A DNA stretch of 64,000 nucleotides. Source: Caproicibacter sp047833665 (lineage in GTDB: Bacteria; Bacillota; Clostridia; Oscillospirales; Acutalibacteraceae). The stretch covers positions 2,542,001-2,606,000 of the forward strand of contig CP181261.1 in NCBI GenBank assembly GCA_047833665.1, written 5' to 3'. This document shows positions 8,492-17,620 of this stretch, piece by piece. The stretch's first letter is position 1; every line of letters starts with the position of its first letter. A program made the translations under genes and the position numbers. Below the pieces are notes generated by a model. It was not told the origin of the DNA. It ran no database searches and saw nothing but the letters and a program-made list of their open reading frames with translations.

Positions 8492-8701
8492 CTAATTCTC
8501 TACCCCCTGCTGCTTTATCATCCTCCATTCTTTTCTGTTATCTGAAATAACAAACCATGTGACTATTGCAAATGGTATTACTGCCAGCCATCTGTATTCG
8601 AAAAATGTTTTTTCGAATAAATAGTAAAGCAAGAAAAATACTATATATGCAACTGCGGTTGGTATTACTATATTAAGCATAATATTTATTTTCTTTTTCA
8701 T
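8492..8701 (-). CDS. Small two-span membrane protein, 69 residues
   Basis: The 69-residue product starts with a basic MKKK, has two hydrophobic segments (about residues 8-29 and 38-53) and ends in a charged tail. This predicts two membrane spans with both ends in the cytoplasm. GAGGGGATGA lies upstream of the ATG at a usable distance. No family is recognised. It lies alone between the recombinase and a decayed surface-protein gene. The low-complexity TTAGGG/CCCTTA tract at 8430-8510 covers its 3' end, so the original C-terminus may have been altered. Confidence 0.55.
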   Translation of the reverse strand: MKKKINIMLNIVIPTAVAYIVFFLLYYLFEKTFFEYRWLAVIPFAIVTWFVISDNRKEWRMIKQQGVEN

Positions 8702-8775
8702 CGATAATCATCCCCTCTGTAATATAAATTTATAAGATAATTGTAGCGCGCATAAAAAAATTTGTCAGGTCCAAT

Positions 8776-10468
8776 TTAAGATTTGAAATATATATGTAAT
8801 AAAATATTCATAACCTTACCCCTTATTCCTATTCCCTTATTAGCAATTGTTCCACCATTAGGAATTGTAAATGGTCCAAGGGAAACGGTACTACCTTGTG
8901 CTGTTTTACCTTGTCCTGTAACATAAAGTTCCGTTGCTACCCAAGTTTGTCTAAAAGGACACAAAGTACTACTACTTACCCATCTACCCTCACAATCACC
9001 TGTTTCAGGGTCTATAGAATAACATGAATCATAATATTTATAACCTCTGCTTTCAAAAGAAGTCATTGCCACTTGCTCTTTGGAAGGTTCAACAGTAACC
9101 TTTACTGGAATATTTTGATTAACCCAATTATCATTGTTTCCTGGGATATCTGCTGATTGATTTGGTTCAAATATGATGCTTCCTGAAAAAGAACCTCCAC
9201 CGCCTTCAATAGGCTCATAATAAAAGTATACATAGTGATTTTCATGGTCAGTTGTTAAGTTAATTGTTCTGGTAATGGCTTGGTCACCTGTAACGACTTC
9301 AACATCATCGGCTCCTCCACGGCCAGTATAATTAAATGCACTAGAATAAATTTTATATCCTGGGAAAGACAAACCTGTGACTGTTACTGGAACTGTTTCG
9401 CCAGGCTTAATATCATATAGACCCCAAATTATAGGCTTCCCTTCTGGGTCTAACCTTTCACCTGTTGTACTCCAATGTGTATATTGAACTGTTTTTTGTA
9501 GAATTACTTCTTCTTTTTTTACAAGAACTTTTTTATTGTAATAATCTTTAAACAAACCTACTGGGTCTGACCAATATCTTGCTCCCTGTACACCGCCTTT
9601 TGCACTATCCCAAGAAGTTACTTTAGGTAATCCTTGTTTTACTGTACAATTAGCCCCTAAAGATGTACATTTTTAGTCAGGTAATATTCTCCTCTGTTTG
9701 TAGCAGGAGCGTTGTTATTTGGTACGATTTTTCTATCAGCAGTCATAATTGCATTAGTTTGAGTAGACCCTGCTTCTTTAATGCTCATAATAGAATCGAA
9801 ATAAATATTTACTCCTTGGGCAAACTTGGTTGAAAGATAATCTTGCGTTACAGTTCCTCCAAAATCTTCCATCAAACTCTCTATAATACTCCCTGAGTAC
9901 TGTTGATTTGATGAAGGTGAAATTGGAATAACATAGGGAGTATACATCATACCACCAACTTTTTCTTCCGTCCCTACCTCATATCTTGCGTTACAGTTCC
10001 TCCAAAATCTTCCATCAAACTCTCTATAATACTCCCTGAGTACTGTTGATTTGATGAAGGTGAAATTGGAATAACATAGGGAGTATACATCATACCACCA
10101 ACTTTTTCTTCCGTCCCTACCTCATATGGTTGTATCCATGTCATATATTTGGTTGAACCATCTGTAGGCTCAAACCTTACTTGCCATCCAATAGTGGAAA
10201 ATCTAATAACATTTATACTTGATGCTGCTCTTGCTTTATTTACGAATGCAAGTAATTGACTTTCTCCTACAAACTTTATTTCCCCTTTCCATATATCATA
10301 CCATTCTTTTGGTGTTTTCCCACCCAATTCAGGCAATCCTGCTGCATATACTTGAGTTGTTTGAAATGCTGAAAATAAAGAAAAAAGATTTACGAATAAA
10401 AGAAGCATAATCATATATACACTTAATTTAATTCTTGCAGCCTTATTATTTATCATATATCTCCTCAC
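8776..10468 (-). pseudogene. Secreted surface protein gene broken by a 143-bp duplication and a frameshift
   Basis: From ATG 10468 a signal peptide (basic start, hydrophobic VYMIMLLLFVNLFSLFSAF, cleavage near VYAAG) leads into an extracellular protein. After residue ~160 the frame is lost because 143 bp are duplicated in tandem (9841-9983 and 9984-10126), and 143 is not a multiple of three. Downstream the frame resumes to 9657, then a second one-base shift near 9660 separates the C-terminal part (to 8776). That part has repeated beta-rich text and ends IGIRGKVMNIL. The function is unknown. Residues repeated in both frames (GTEEKVGGMMYTPYVIP) prove the duplication. Confidence 0.8.
9841..10126. 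repeat. 143-bp perfect tandem duplication
   Basis: Copy 1 is 9841-9983 and copy 2 is 9984-10126, apparently identical. Both start at TCTTGCGTTACAG and end at CTACCTCATA. It lies inside the surface-protein gene and destroys its frame. The identity of the copies suggests a recent event. Confidence 0.95.
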
Positions 10469-10635
10469 CTCCTTAACATTTTTATGTTTATTATAGGTGT
10501 TTATATTGTAAATTCAAATTTTACTGCAAAAAATATAGAACAGATATCTTAATCTGTCCTATATCCTTATACAGACTTATATTTGGACTTAATTCTTAGT
10601 CCTTGTTTCTATTATATCCTTTATCCTATCTCTAA

Positions 10636-10833
10636 CTATTTAAGATATTCCATTAGCCTATATGGACTAAAATCATAATGTGCTGAATAATTCAATGCAG
10701 AAAATTCCCATCTATTTCTGAGTTTTTCTGGTCCATCAACGCAAATTCCCATATCTATTAATATATCCTTTTCGTACCATTTGCCAACTTCCAATCCTTG
10801 TTCCTTTAAAAACGCAGGGTCAGTCGGTGGATA
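10636..10833 (-). pseudogene. C-terminal gene fragment flanking the IS605-like remnant
   Basis: A frame without a start codon reads from the edge of the IS605-like remnant (10833) to TAG at 10636. It gives about 65 residues (beginning YPPTDPAFLKEQG and ending YRLMEYLK). It looks like the C-terminus of an unrecognised protein whose upstream part was lost or displaced by the insertion. The stretch 10469-10635 holds only the leader of the surface-protein gene. Confidence 0.5.
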
Positions 10834-11035
10834 TTGAACTTCTCCCGCTTACAGAAGCGGGAGATTCGTAAAGAGGTTGGTATTTAAGTCTCCGCTTAGT
10901 ACTACTAAGCCACCCTTATCCTTACAGGCATGTCCCAAATGCCATTAATCTTCAACCTACTGATAGGTCTTGGAACTGCATTATTTGTTGTAAATTCCCC
11001 CACCTACGCTTCGTTTAGAGGTGTGAGGATGAATG
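10834..11035 (-). mobile_element. IS200/IS605-like remnant with omega-RNA-like right end, no tnpA or tnpB
   Basis: On the minus strand the segment opens with a left-end-like hairpin (CACCT ... AGGTG, near 11015). It continues through several small stems, including one with the loop TTAGTAGTACTAA, and ends with a strong hairpin CTCCCGCTT/AAGCGGGAG followed by AAGTTCAA at 10834. This order matches the right end of IS605-family elements, which is also the scaffold of the TnpB guide RNA (omega-RNA). No transposase or TnpB frame remains in the ~200 bp. Bases just left of 10834 would be the guide. Confidence 0.65.
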
Positions 11036-11127
11036 TTTTTATCTTATGATAAACTTAATTTTCTGGATGCCGTTTTGCTATACCTTCATAATAATTTAAT
11101 TCAACAACAGAACCATCGCTTCCTTGA

Positions 11128-11910
11128 TTAGTTATCTGCCTTTTTTACGACAGCATGAACCGTATCATTGTAATTACCATACATATATTCAATTTCATCA
11201 CCTTTTTGCAGTCCTTCCAGAGTTTTGGGGTCTACATCAACCAAAGTATAAGTGTATGGAATGGTAGCCGTAGATGGAATAATTACAATAGTATTATTTT
11301 TTAGATTAACTTCTTGGAACTCACCTTTGCGTCTTTGTAATCCAACTTCCTTATCTAATACAGTTAGATTCTGAGAATAAGTTCCGTCCGTATACTGGAT
11401 GAATTCCTTCTTAAATGGTTTTTTACATACAATATTTAGCATTTCATGGCTTTGAGGAGTCCCTTTTTCAACTTCTTCCAAAGTTATAAGGTAAGACTCA
11501 TCGTTATAGGTAATTCCTTTAATAACTACAGCCTTACCAGGTCTCGCCCAGAAGAAGAAGTTGGTTCCCTCTTTATAATAGTCTCCTTCTTTTAATTCTT
11601 CTCCAATGACTAAGTAACCTTCCATGCCGACTACTAAATCTTTGTTGTATTCTAATGTATACGCACCTACTGGGTCTGAAAAATCTTCAATCAAATAGTC
11701 TTCTGTCCTTTGAGGAATACCAAACAACTCGGTATTGGCTTCATTAGCCGTAGTTGTGTTCTGAGGCTTATCACTGCCTTTGGACTCATTGTTATCCGCA
11801 GTGTTGACAGTCTCATTCGGTGTAACATCACCTGAAGTTTTATTCCCGCATCCAGCAACCATTGCCACTATAAACAATAAAACAAGTAATAATGAAATAA
11901 CCTTTTTCAC
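11128..11910 (-). CDS. Lipoprotein of unknown function, 260 residues
   Basis: The protein begins with a type II signal peptide (KKVISLLLVLLFIVAMVAGC), lipid-anchored at Cys21. A Ser/Thr/Asn-rich linker of about 40 residues follows, then a globular extracellular domain without a recognised motif. The GTG start at 11910 overlaps the TGA of a truncated upstream gene (GTGA), so the original operon was translationally coupled. It belongs to a run of secreted proteins (8.8-13.9 kb). The role is unknown. A beta-rich domain that binds something outside the cell is only a guess. Confidence 0.75.
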   Translation of the reverse strand: MKKVISLLLVLLFIVAMVAGCGNKTSGDVTPNETVNTADNNESKGSDKPQNTTTANEANTELFGIPQRTEDYLIEDFSDPVGAYTLEYNKDLVVGMEGYLVIGEELKEGDYYKEGTNFFFWARPGKAVVIKGITYNDESYLITLEEVEKGTPQSHEMLNIVCKKPFKKEFIQYTDGTYSQNLTVLDKEVGLQRRKGEFQEVNLKNNTIVIIPSTATIPYTYTLVDVDPKTLEGLQKGDEIEYMYGNYNDTVHAVVKKADN

Positions 11911-12147
11911 TTTTCTTCACTCCTTAGTTTAATTTCATATGTTCTATCTACGCCGACATAGAAATTCTGAACAACTTCTTTTTCAAAAGATTTCTTGCCC
12001 ATTGTACCCTTTAAAATATACCTATACGTGAATTTCATTGGGTAAATATCATAATCAACCTTTTCAAGTGCTTGAGGCAAAACAATTTCTGTTACTTTAA
12101 TATTATTATCATCCCTATTTTACTAATTTCTTCATGATATAATACTC
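11907..12147 (-). pseudogene. C-terminal fragment of a paralogue of the 13.2-13.9 kb lipoprotein
   Basis: About 80 codons without a start read NNIKVTEIVLPQALEKVDYD and then YRYILKGT. They align closely with the C-terminus of the lipoprotein encoded at 13217-13918 (NNIKVTEIVFPEAFEEANYN, YRYILKGT). The tail ends at TGA 11907, overlapping the next lipoprotein's GTG. The N-terminal two thirds are missing. This points to duplication of the lipoprotein gene followed by deletion. Confidence 0.8.
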
Positions 12148-12164
12148 AATCAAACACTTTTTAT

Positions 12165-13220
12165 CTACTTAACTTTCTCTATAAAGCAATTGATATGTAC
12201 TTGTCCTTGTGCAAACATATCTGAAGATGCTCCTAAACTCATAACCCATAACTTAATACTTGTATCCTTGGCAGCAAATCTACATCCTAAATCCATTTTA
12301 CCTGTAACTATTAGTTCATCCCATTTACTTTTATTATGCTTATCTTCCTCTGGCACATCGTTTTCGAACCTAATTTCTCCAGTCAAGCCATAAATTGGTT
12401 CACCATATATCTTCTGTAGTTTTTCTTTTAAATCCGTATAATGCTTATAGGTCCCCTCAGCAGACCATTCATCCACATTATTTTCAACATTACCTTGAAC
12501 ATTGTTGATGTAACTTATATTATTATTGTATTCGATAAATAACGAATCCAATTCACCCGCTTCATTAAAATTATAAAACTTTCCGCAGAGCCACACATCA
12601 TCTATTTGCTCTGCATAGGTAAGGCAATGTGTTCCATTATCATTAGATTCTTCAACCACCCTATTCTTTTCTGCCTTCTTTATTTCATCGGCAGTACTCC
12701 CCCATTTACCTTTTAAAATTTCATTAGGACCTTCAGGAGTAGTCGATGTGCTCATCCTCTTTTTAAACATCTCTTCAAATAATTCATTCTGTTTTTGCCA
12801 TTCATCAAATCCTGACTCTTCCTGCCCTCCCTCGGCCTGTTCATCAATCGTTGATATGAATTTATCATAATTCTCCAATTCATTTGTTGAATTCACAGCC
12901 TCAGCAAATATTCCTTGAGCAAATCCACCCAAAAACATTACTATAGACAATATCAGCGAGATAATGGATTTTACTGTACCTTTTAATTGTTTTTTTGAAA
13001 CTGCAATTCGCACTATAGATACTATACTGCTTATTAAAACGATAATAGATAATACTATAATTGGTTTATATATCTTTGAAATTACTAACACTAAGTTAGT
13101 TGGTTTCTTTGCTGCTAATAAAATAACAGTGAATATATTTAACAATATAATCACTAAAGAACTATAGAGACATATACTTGCAAGTTTTGATTTTCTCATA
13201 AAAGCCCTCCAAAATTTCAC
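12165..13220 (-). CDS. Membrane-anchored protein of unknown function, 351 residues
   Basis: The N-terminal ~110 residues contain three hydrophobic segments (about 13-34, 46-68 and 85-108) and then a large hydrophilic domain, likely outside the cell. This domain has acidic linkers (around residues 120-165) and a mixed alpha/beta C-terminal part. The start overlaps the stop of the upstream lipoprotein gene by 4 nt (ATGA, 13217-13220), so the two are made together and may interact. No family is recognised. The gene is intact, unlike several neighbours. Confidence 0.75.
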   Translation of the reverse strand: MKFWRAFMRKSKLASICLYSSLVIILLNIFTVILLAAKKPTNLVLVISKIYKPIIVLSIIVLISSIVSIVRIAVSKKQLKGTVKSIISLILSIVMFLGGFAQGIFAEAVNSTNELENYDKFISTIDEQAEGGQEESGFDEWQKQNELFEEMFKKRMSTSTTPEGPNEILKGKWGSTADEIKKAEKNRVVEESNDNGTHCLTYAEQIDDVWLCGKFYNFNEAGELDSLFIEYNNNISYINNVQGNVENNVDEWSAEGTYKHYTDLKEKLQKIYGEPIYGLTGEIRFENDVPEEDKHNKSKWDELIVTGKMDLGCRFAAKDTSIKLWVMSLGASSDMFAQGQVHINCFIEKVK

Positions 13221-13918
13221 TCTTCCTTTACATCCCGAATATACTCAATAACATCCTTGGTTTTATCTTTTCCTTCGGACCAATCAATACCAACATAAAA
13301 ATCTTGGACAACCTCTTTCTCAAAAGGTTTGTTATTGACTGTACCTTTAAGAATGTACCTGTAAGTGTACTTCACGGGATAAAGGTTATAATTTGCTTCT
13401 TCAAAGGCTTCTGGAAAAACAATTTCTGTTACTTTGATATTATTTTTTTCCATGTATTGTTTTACCTTGCCAACAGGGTCTTGGGCTTCCAATTCTGGAG
13501 ACAATCCAAAAGCAGTTGCTTCTTTATCGCCTAGACGGGTATATTTTAGATAATTGTCAACCAATGTTTTAGCCCCTTTATTAATGTCTTCTTTGTAATC
13601 ATCCAAAGACATCTGGAAAGCAATAAATTTATCTCCGTTATCAACAAACTTTCCTGCGGTTTCAGTAGATTTATTCTTTAATTCCGTAATAAATTTGTCT
13701 AATTCATCTGATACATTAGCAGTGAGTCTCGCAGAAATATAGTCCTTATACATTTGTTCATACTTTTCTTGGTCTTGAACAATATCTTCCATATAGTCTA
13801 TCTTTATATCATTTTCGGGCGAATTGGTAAAAGGTAACTCTTTTTCTGAACAGCCCATTAAACTAAGGATTATTATAAAACAAAATAAAGTATAAAAAAT
13901 TTTATATTTGCCTTTCAT
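13217..13918 (-). CDS. Lipoprotein of unknown function, 233 residues
   Basis: A lipoprotein signal peptide (basic MKGKYK, hydrophobic FYTLFCFIIILSLMG, lipidated Cys23) precedes a helical central domain (residues ~45-130, possible coiled coil). A beta-rich C-terminal domain ends in FYVGIDW and a charged tail. It is first in a coupled pair with the 351-residue membrane protein. A paralogous C-terminal fragment lies 1 kb downstream at 11907-12147. The name of the family is not known to me. Confidence 0.75.
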   Translation of the reverse strand: MKGKYKIFYTLFCFIIILSLMGCSEKELPFTNSPENDIKIDYMEDIVQDQEKYEQMYKDYISARLTANVSDELDKFITELKNKSTETAGKFVDNGDKFIAFQMSLDDYKEDINKGAKTLVDNYLKYTRLGDKEATAFGLSPELEAQDPVGKVKQYMEKNNIKVTEIVFPEAFEEANYNLYPVKYTYRYILKGTVNNKPFEKEVVQDFYVGIDWSEGKDKTKDVIEYIRDVKEE

Positions 13919-14274
13919 ACAGTTTCTTCTCCTCTCAACTTGCTTTGTTATTTGCTTCTAACATATATTACCTCTAAAAAGTATTTATATTTTGACTTTT
14001 ATTTGTTGAATATTTAATATAATGTTATTAAACCACTTCCTTTTTTTATTTCATAATTAATGACCTTATAAAAAGTTATACAACGCGTGTCCCTAACCAC
14101 CTCTCTCACTTTACTTATTTTAATAGTGTTACTGCAACAACTGCTAAATAAGTATCATGACATGGTAAATGTTTCAAATTTATTATATATAATTTAAACT
14201 ATTATTACAATATGTCCTTTTAGTTTATTCAGAATCACTCCTAAAAATTGTTAGATTGTAGAGGGGTGATTTGA
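13919..14274. other. Intergenic region between divergent genes, no gene seen
   Basis: This AT-rich stretch separates the minus-strand lipoprotein operon from the plus-strand HTH gene. It must hold both promoters. I see no clear hexamer pair that I would defend, no hairpin and no coding frame. GAGGGGTGAT just before 14275 is the ribosome-binding site of the HTH gene. Confidence 0.5.
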
Positions 14275-14615
14275 ATGGACTATAAGCGTTTAGGCAAAAG
14301 GATAAAGGAAGAACGGCTAAAGAAAAACCTAACCCAGGAGCAGTTGGCTGAAGCCGTTGAAATTTCAAGCGTTTATGTGAGCCACATTGAAAGCGGGTCT
14401 GCAAAACCAAGCCTCAAAACCCTTGTTGATATCTGCAATGCTCTCGGTATAACCCCGATTTTGTCTTATATGATTCTTTATATAAATCAAGAGAATACAT
14501 AAAAGATGAAATAGCAAATCTTCTTAAAGACTGTTCCGAGGATAATTTACGCTTGATTGTGAAACTGATTAAGGCAGTTGTAGAAGAGCAAGGTGGGCAA
14601 AAAAATAAGCCGTAA
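14275..14615 (+). pseudogene. XRE-family HTH regulator with a one-base frameshift
   Basis: The first 60 residues form a Cro/CI-type HTH (GKRIKEERLKKNLTQEQLAE, then SSVYVSHIESG). Near 14458 the frame changes: the text GITPILSYM should read GITPDFVLYDSLY, which is found one base out. That second frame continues to TAA at 14615 and gives the usual helical tail (EEQGGQKNKP). Loss of one G after ACCCC explains it. Without the tail, dimerisation may fail. The 3' end runs into the target-site duplication of the IS1182 element. Confidence 0.8.
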
Positions 14616-14625
14616 AGGCTTATTT

Positions 14626-16141
14626 CAGCCTGTCGAAAAAGTCCAGCGAAAGCTGGGCTTTTTGATTGTAAGATGGTAAAATAGAAATGGGTGATGAAAG
14701 ATGCTGGAACGAGGAAAAATGCACAGGAATGCAGTAGAATTTGTCAATATAGACCTATTGGTGCCGCAGGAGCATTTGTTGCGTAAGATTGATAAAGCGG
14801 TAAATTTGAGCCATATTTATGAGTTTGTAGAAGAATTATATTGTGAAGATAATGGCCGTCCCAGTGTGGACCCAGTAGTCCTATTTAAGATAGTGCTAAT
14901 CCAGCATCTATATGGAATTCCTTCGCTGCGTCGAACCATGCAGGAAATCGATATGAATATTGCTTATCGATGGTTTTTGGGATATACGCTAAACGAAGAA
15001 TTGCCGCATTTTTCTACTGTAAGTTATAATTTTAAACACCGGTTTACAGAGGAAACTGTAGAGAAGGTGTTTTCATGGATATTGCAGGAAGCAAACCGCG
15101 CAGGGTATTTGGCACCGGAAGCAGTATTTGTGGATGGGACACATATCAAAGCAAACGCCAACATCAATAAGAAAATCAAAAAGGCGGTTCCTCAGGCGGC
15201 AAAGCGATACGCTTCAGAGTTGATGGAAGAAGTCAATGCAGATCGGAAAGAGCATGGAAAGAAGCCGTTTGACAGTACCCAAAAACCGCCGAAGGAAAAG
15301 GAAATAACTGTCTCCAAAACGGACCCGGAGAGCGGATTGTTCCAAAAGGGAGAACACAAGAAATGTTTTGCTTACGAAGCGCATACGGCCTGCGACAAAC
15401 ACAATTTTGTACTAGGAGTTGAGGTAACTCCCGGAAATGTGCACGACAGTGTGGCATTCGATGCAGTCTATGACAAAGTGACAAAACAGTTTCCTAAAAT
15501 TGAGACAGTGGTGGCGGACGCTGCCTACAAAACACCGCATATCTGCAAACGGGTCTTTGATGACAAGCGAGTACTATCTACAGCATACAAAAGACCGATG
15601 ACCAAAGCCGGCCATCTTCAATGGTGGAAATATGTATATGACGAATATTATGACTGTGTGCTATGCCCTGAATATCAAATTTTGCACTATGCAACAACCA
15701 ATCGTGAAGGATACCGAGAATACAAAAGTAGAAGTTATATTTGCAAAAAATGTCCGTCCCGTTCCCGCTGCACAAACAGCAAAAGCTATACGAAAACTGT
15801 GACAAGGCATGTGTGGCAAAATTATGTAGAACTAGCGGAGGACATTCGGCATACTCCAAAATACAAAAAGCTTTATCAAAAGCGAAAAGAAACCATTGAA
15901 CGTGTATTTGCTGATGCAAAAGAAAAGTATGGAATGCGATACACGCTCTACCGGGGCTTAACTCAAGTGACAAATTGGGTTAAGCTTAAGTTTGCTGCCA
16001 TGAATCTCAAAAAGCTGGCAATGTGGAAGTGGAGGGATGGTCATCCTTCCTCTTTTGTCTGGATATTATATCGCTTTTTTCATTCCTGCAAAAATAACCC
16101 ATCCTTCGCTTGATGCGTTGGATGGGTTATTCGACAATCTG
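14626..16141 (+). mobile_element. IS1182-family insertion sequence (1,516 bp)
   Basis: Imperfect terminal repeats CAGCCTGTCGAAAAAG and (reversed) CAGATTGTCGAATAA bound the element. It is flanked by a 23-bp direct repeat (14603-14625 and 16142-16164) that is itself a palindrome, AAATAAGCC-GTAAA-GGCTTATTT, i.e. the terminator hairpin of the HTH gene. The element therefore landed in a terminator and duplicated it. One intact transposase gene is inside. Confidence 0.85.
14701..16113 (+). CDS. IS1182-family DDE transposase
   Basis: This 470-residue transposase has an N-terminal DUF772-type domain (FKIVLIQHLYGIPSLRRTMQ) and a DDE domain. The acidic residues are visible as Asp in AVFVDGTHIKANAN, Asp in VVADAAYKTP and Glu in KRKETIERVFADAKEKYG. 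A zinc-like cysteine set (CPEY, CKKCPSRSRC) sits between the second and third acidic residues, as is usual in the family. It is intact and full length, so the copy may be active. Its base composition is more GC-balanced than the island around it, consistent with recent arrival. Confidence 0.92.
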   Translation: MLERGKMHRNAVEFVNIDLLVPQEHLLRKIDKAVNLSHIYEFVEELYCEDNGRPSVDPVVLFKIVLIQHLYGIPSLRRTMQEIDMNIAYRWFLGYTLNEELPHFSTVSYNFKHRFTEETVEKVFSWILQEANRAGYLAPEAVFVDGTHIKANANINKKIKKAVPQAAKRYASELMEEVNADRKEHGKKPFDSTQKPPKEKEITVSKTDPESGLFQKGEHKKCFAYEAHTACDKHNFVLGVEVTPGNVHDSVAFDAVYDKVTKQFPKIETVVADAAYKTPHICKRVFDDKRVLSTAYKRPMTKAGHLQWWKYVYDEYYDCVLCPEYQILHYATTNREGYREYKSRSYICKKCPSRSRCTNSKSYTKTVTRHVWQNYVELAEDIRHTPKYKKLYQKRKETIERVFADAKEKYGMRYTLYRGLTQVTNWVKLKFAAMNLKKLAMWKWRDGHPSSFVWILYRFFHSCKNNPSFA

Positions 16142-16165
16142 AAATAAGCCGTAAAGGCTTATTTT

Positions 16166-16576
16166 TTATTTCCCATTTATTATTTTTCTTATCTGTTCCA
16201 TATTTTGTGTTTCCGAAACCAGTCTTACCCATTCCATCAAAGTACTCTGATTTTCCTGATTCATAATACTGTTATAAATATCGTCTGGCAGAGTATCTGC
16301 TTTCTTTAATAAAAGTATTAGTATTGCCTCCTTTATACCTTCTTTAACCCCTTCTTGTTTTATTAAAAATCCCAGTTCAGTATTTAATAATTTTTCTTTA
16401 AAGCACTTACTAAAACAATTATTCATCTGGCATGCTGTTCCCATACTTTTCACCTCAATATTAAATTCCAGCGGATATTTCAGCAAAGTACTTTTCTTAG
16501 TCCATTTATCCTTTATAGAATGCTGAATTCCTATTAATTTAAAGAAATAATAAAAGAGGATTAAAGTATGTTTCAA
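16166..16576 (-). pseudogene. C-terminal remnant of an Rpn-family nuclease/transposase gene
   Basis: The last ~90 residues (GVKEGIKEAILILLLKK, LPDDIYNSIMNQ, LMEWVRLVSET, MEQIRKIING) match the C-terminal helical tail of Rpn-type (PD-(D/E)XK) putative transposases. The same tail appears in the broken gene at 18580-19465. The first ~45 residues do not fit the family, and the catalytic domain is absent. This is therefore a truncated copy. It ends right at the IS1182 target duplication. Confidence 0.6.
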
Positions 16577-16645
16577 GTTTTATTGATAATTTCAAGTGCA
16601 TTTTTATAATATTTTATTTGTTCTATTTGCTTGCCCTTTTATTGA

Positions 16646-17088
16646 TTATTCAAACTGTTCTGGCCAGTCAATATACTGATTTAGAATATTTACAAAACTG
16701 CTTAATCCTTCAGAATCCTGTTTATCTAATCTGGCTTTAACAGGGCTGTCAATATCTAAAACACCTATCAATTTATCATTCTTTATAATGGGTATAACAA
16801 TTTCCGATTGGGATGCAGCATCGCAAGCAATATGACCTGGAATTTCATTCACATCCTCCATCACCTGTATTTTTCTTGTCTTTGCCGCAGTACCGCAGAC
16901 TCCCTTTCCTAAAGCAATGCGGACACAGGCTGGTTTCCCCTGAAAGGGTCCCAAAATCAATTCTCCGCCTTTATATAAATAAAATCCTGCCCAGTTAATA
17001 TCAGGCAGCAATAGATATAGTAAAGCAGACGCATTAGATATACCTGCGAGCCAGTCTGTTGAGCATTTATTTTTCCTATTTCAAACAT
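16646..17088 (-). pseudogene. msrC: Free methionine-(R)-sulfoxide reductase gene with damaged N-terminus
   Basis: The GAF domain of fRMsr is complete from LPDINWAGFYLY onward. All three redox cysteines of the family are visible (PACVRIALGKGVCGTAA and HIACDAAS). Upstream, a start at 17088 gives MFEIGK, which is family-like. The connecting text is one base out of frame and about 20 residues too short before NASALLYLLLPDINW. A deletion plus frameshift has removed much of the first helix. An internal start could still make a 121-residue protein, but that would lack the N-terminal helix used for dimerisation. Confidence 0.65.
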
Positions 17089-17136
17089 TGTTATAATTCT
17101 CCATCCATTTTCTTATTCTTCAAAAATACATTATTT

Positions 17137-17604
17137 TCATCGTTTCTGACCGAGATAACTATTATGTCCTCCGAAATCACTCTTTAAATCTTCCCAGAAC
17201 CTATCCCGCAGTATCTCAGGAAATACTGCTGTATGTAAGTTCTCTATATCGTGCCTTGAAAAAAATCTGACATCAATAATATACTGCTCTTTAAGTTCAG
17301 GGTCTGTACCTTTTTCAATCTGATAGTCCTTCACTGTTGCAGTAAAAAACAGTTCAACATGGTGTATGTTGTCTTTACAATCCAAAAACTCCCTTACATA
17401 TACCAGCCTTTGTGGAATACATGAAATTTTGCATTCTTCCTTAACTTCACGGATAATAGCATCTGTTGCACTTTCTTCTCCTTCCAGTCCTCCACCTGGA
17501 AGTGTCCACCATTCTTCTCCTGTTTGGGGGTGTCTATAGTGTACTAAAAGAAGTTCATTGTTTTTATTTAAAATTATGGCTGCTGCCCTTACTCGGAAAT
17601 ACAT
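17137..17604 (-). CDS. NUDIX hydrolase
   Basis: This 155-residue NUDIX protein has the Nudix box visible at residues ~38-60: GGLEGEESATDAIIREVKEE, followed by CK where the consensus has a Gly. It would hydrolyse a nucleoside-diphosphate-linked substrate, but which one cannot be told. The WWTLPGGG motif ahead of the box is typical of the MutT-like branch. It lies 16 nt after the methyltransferase gene on the same strand, so the two probably form an operon. Confidence 0.85.
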   Translation of the reverse strand: MYFRVRAAAIILNKNNELLLVHYRHPQTGEEWWTLPGGGLEGEESATDAIIREVKEECKISCIPQRLVYVREFLDCKDNIHHVELFFTATVKDYQIEKGTDPELKEQYIIDVRFFSRHDIENLHTAVFPEILRDRFWEDLKSDFGGHNSYLGQKR

Positions 17605-17620
17605 ATATGCATACCTCTCT

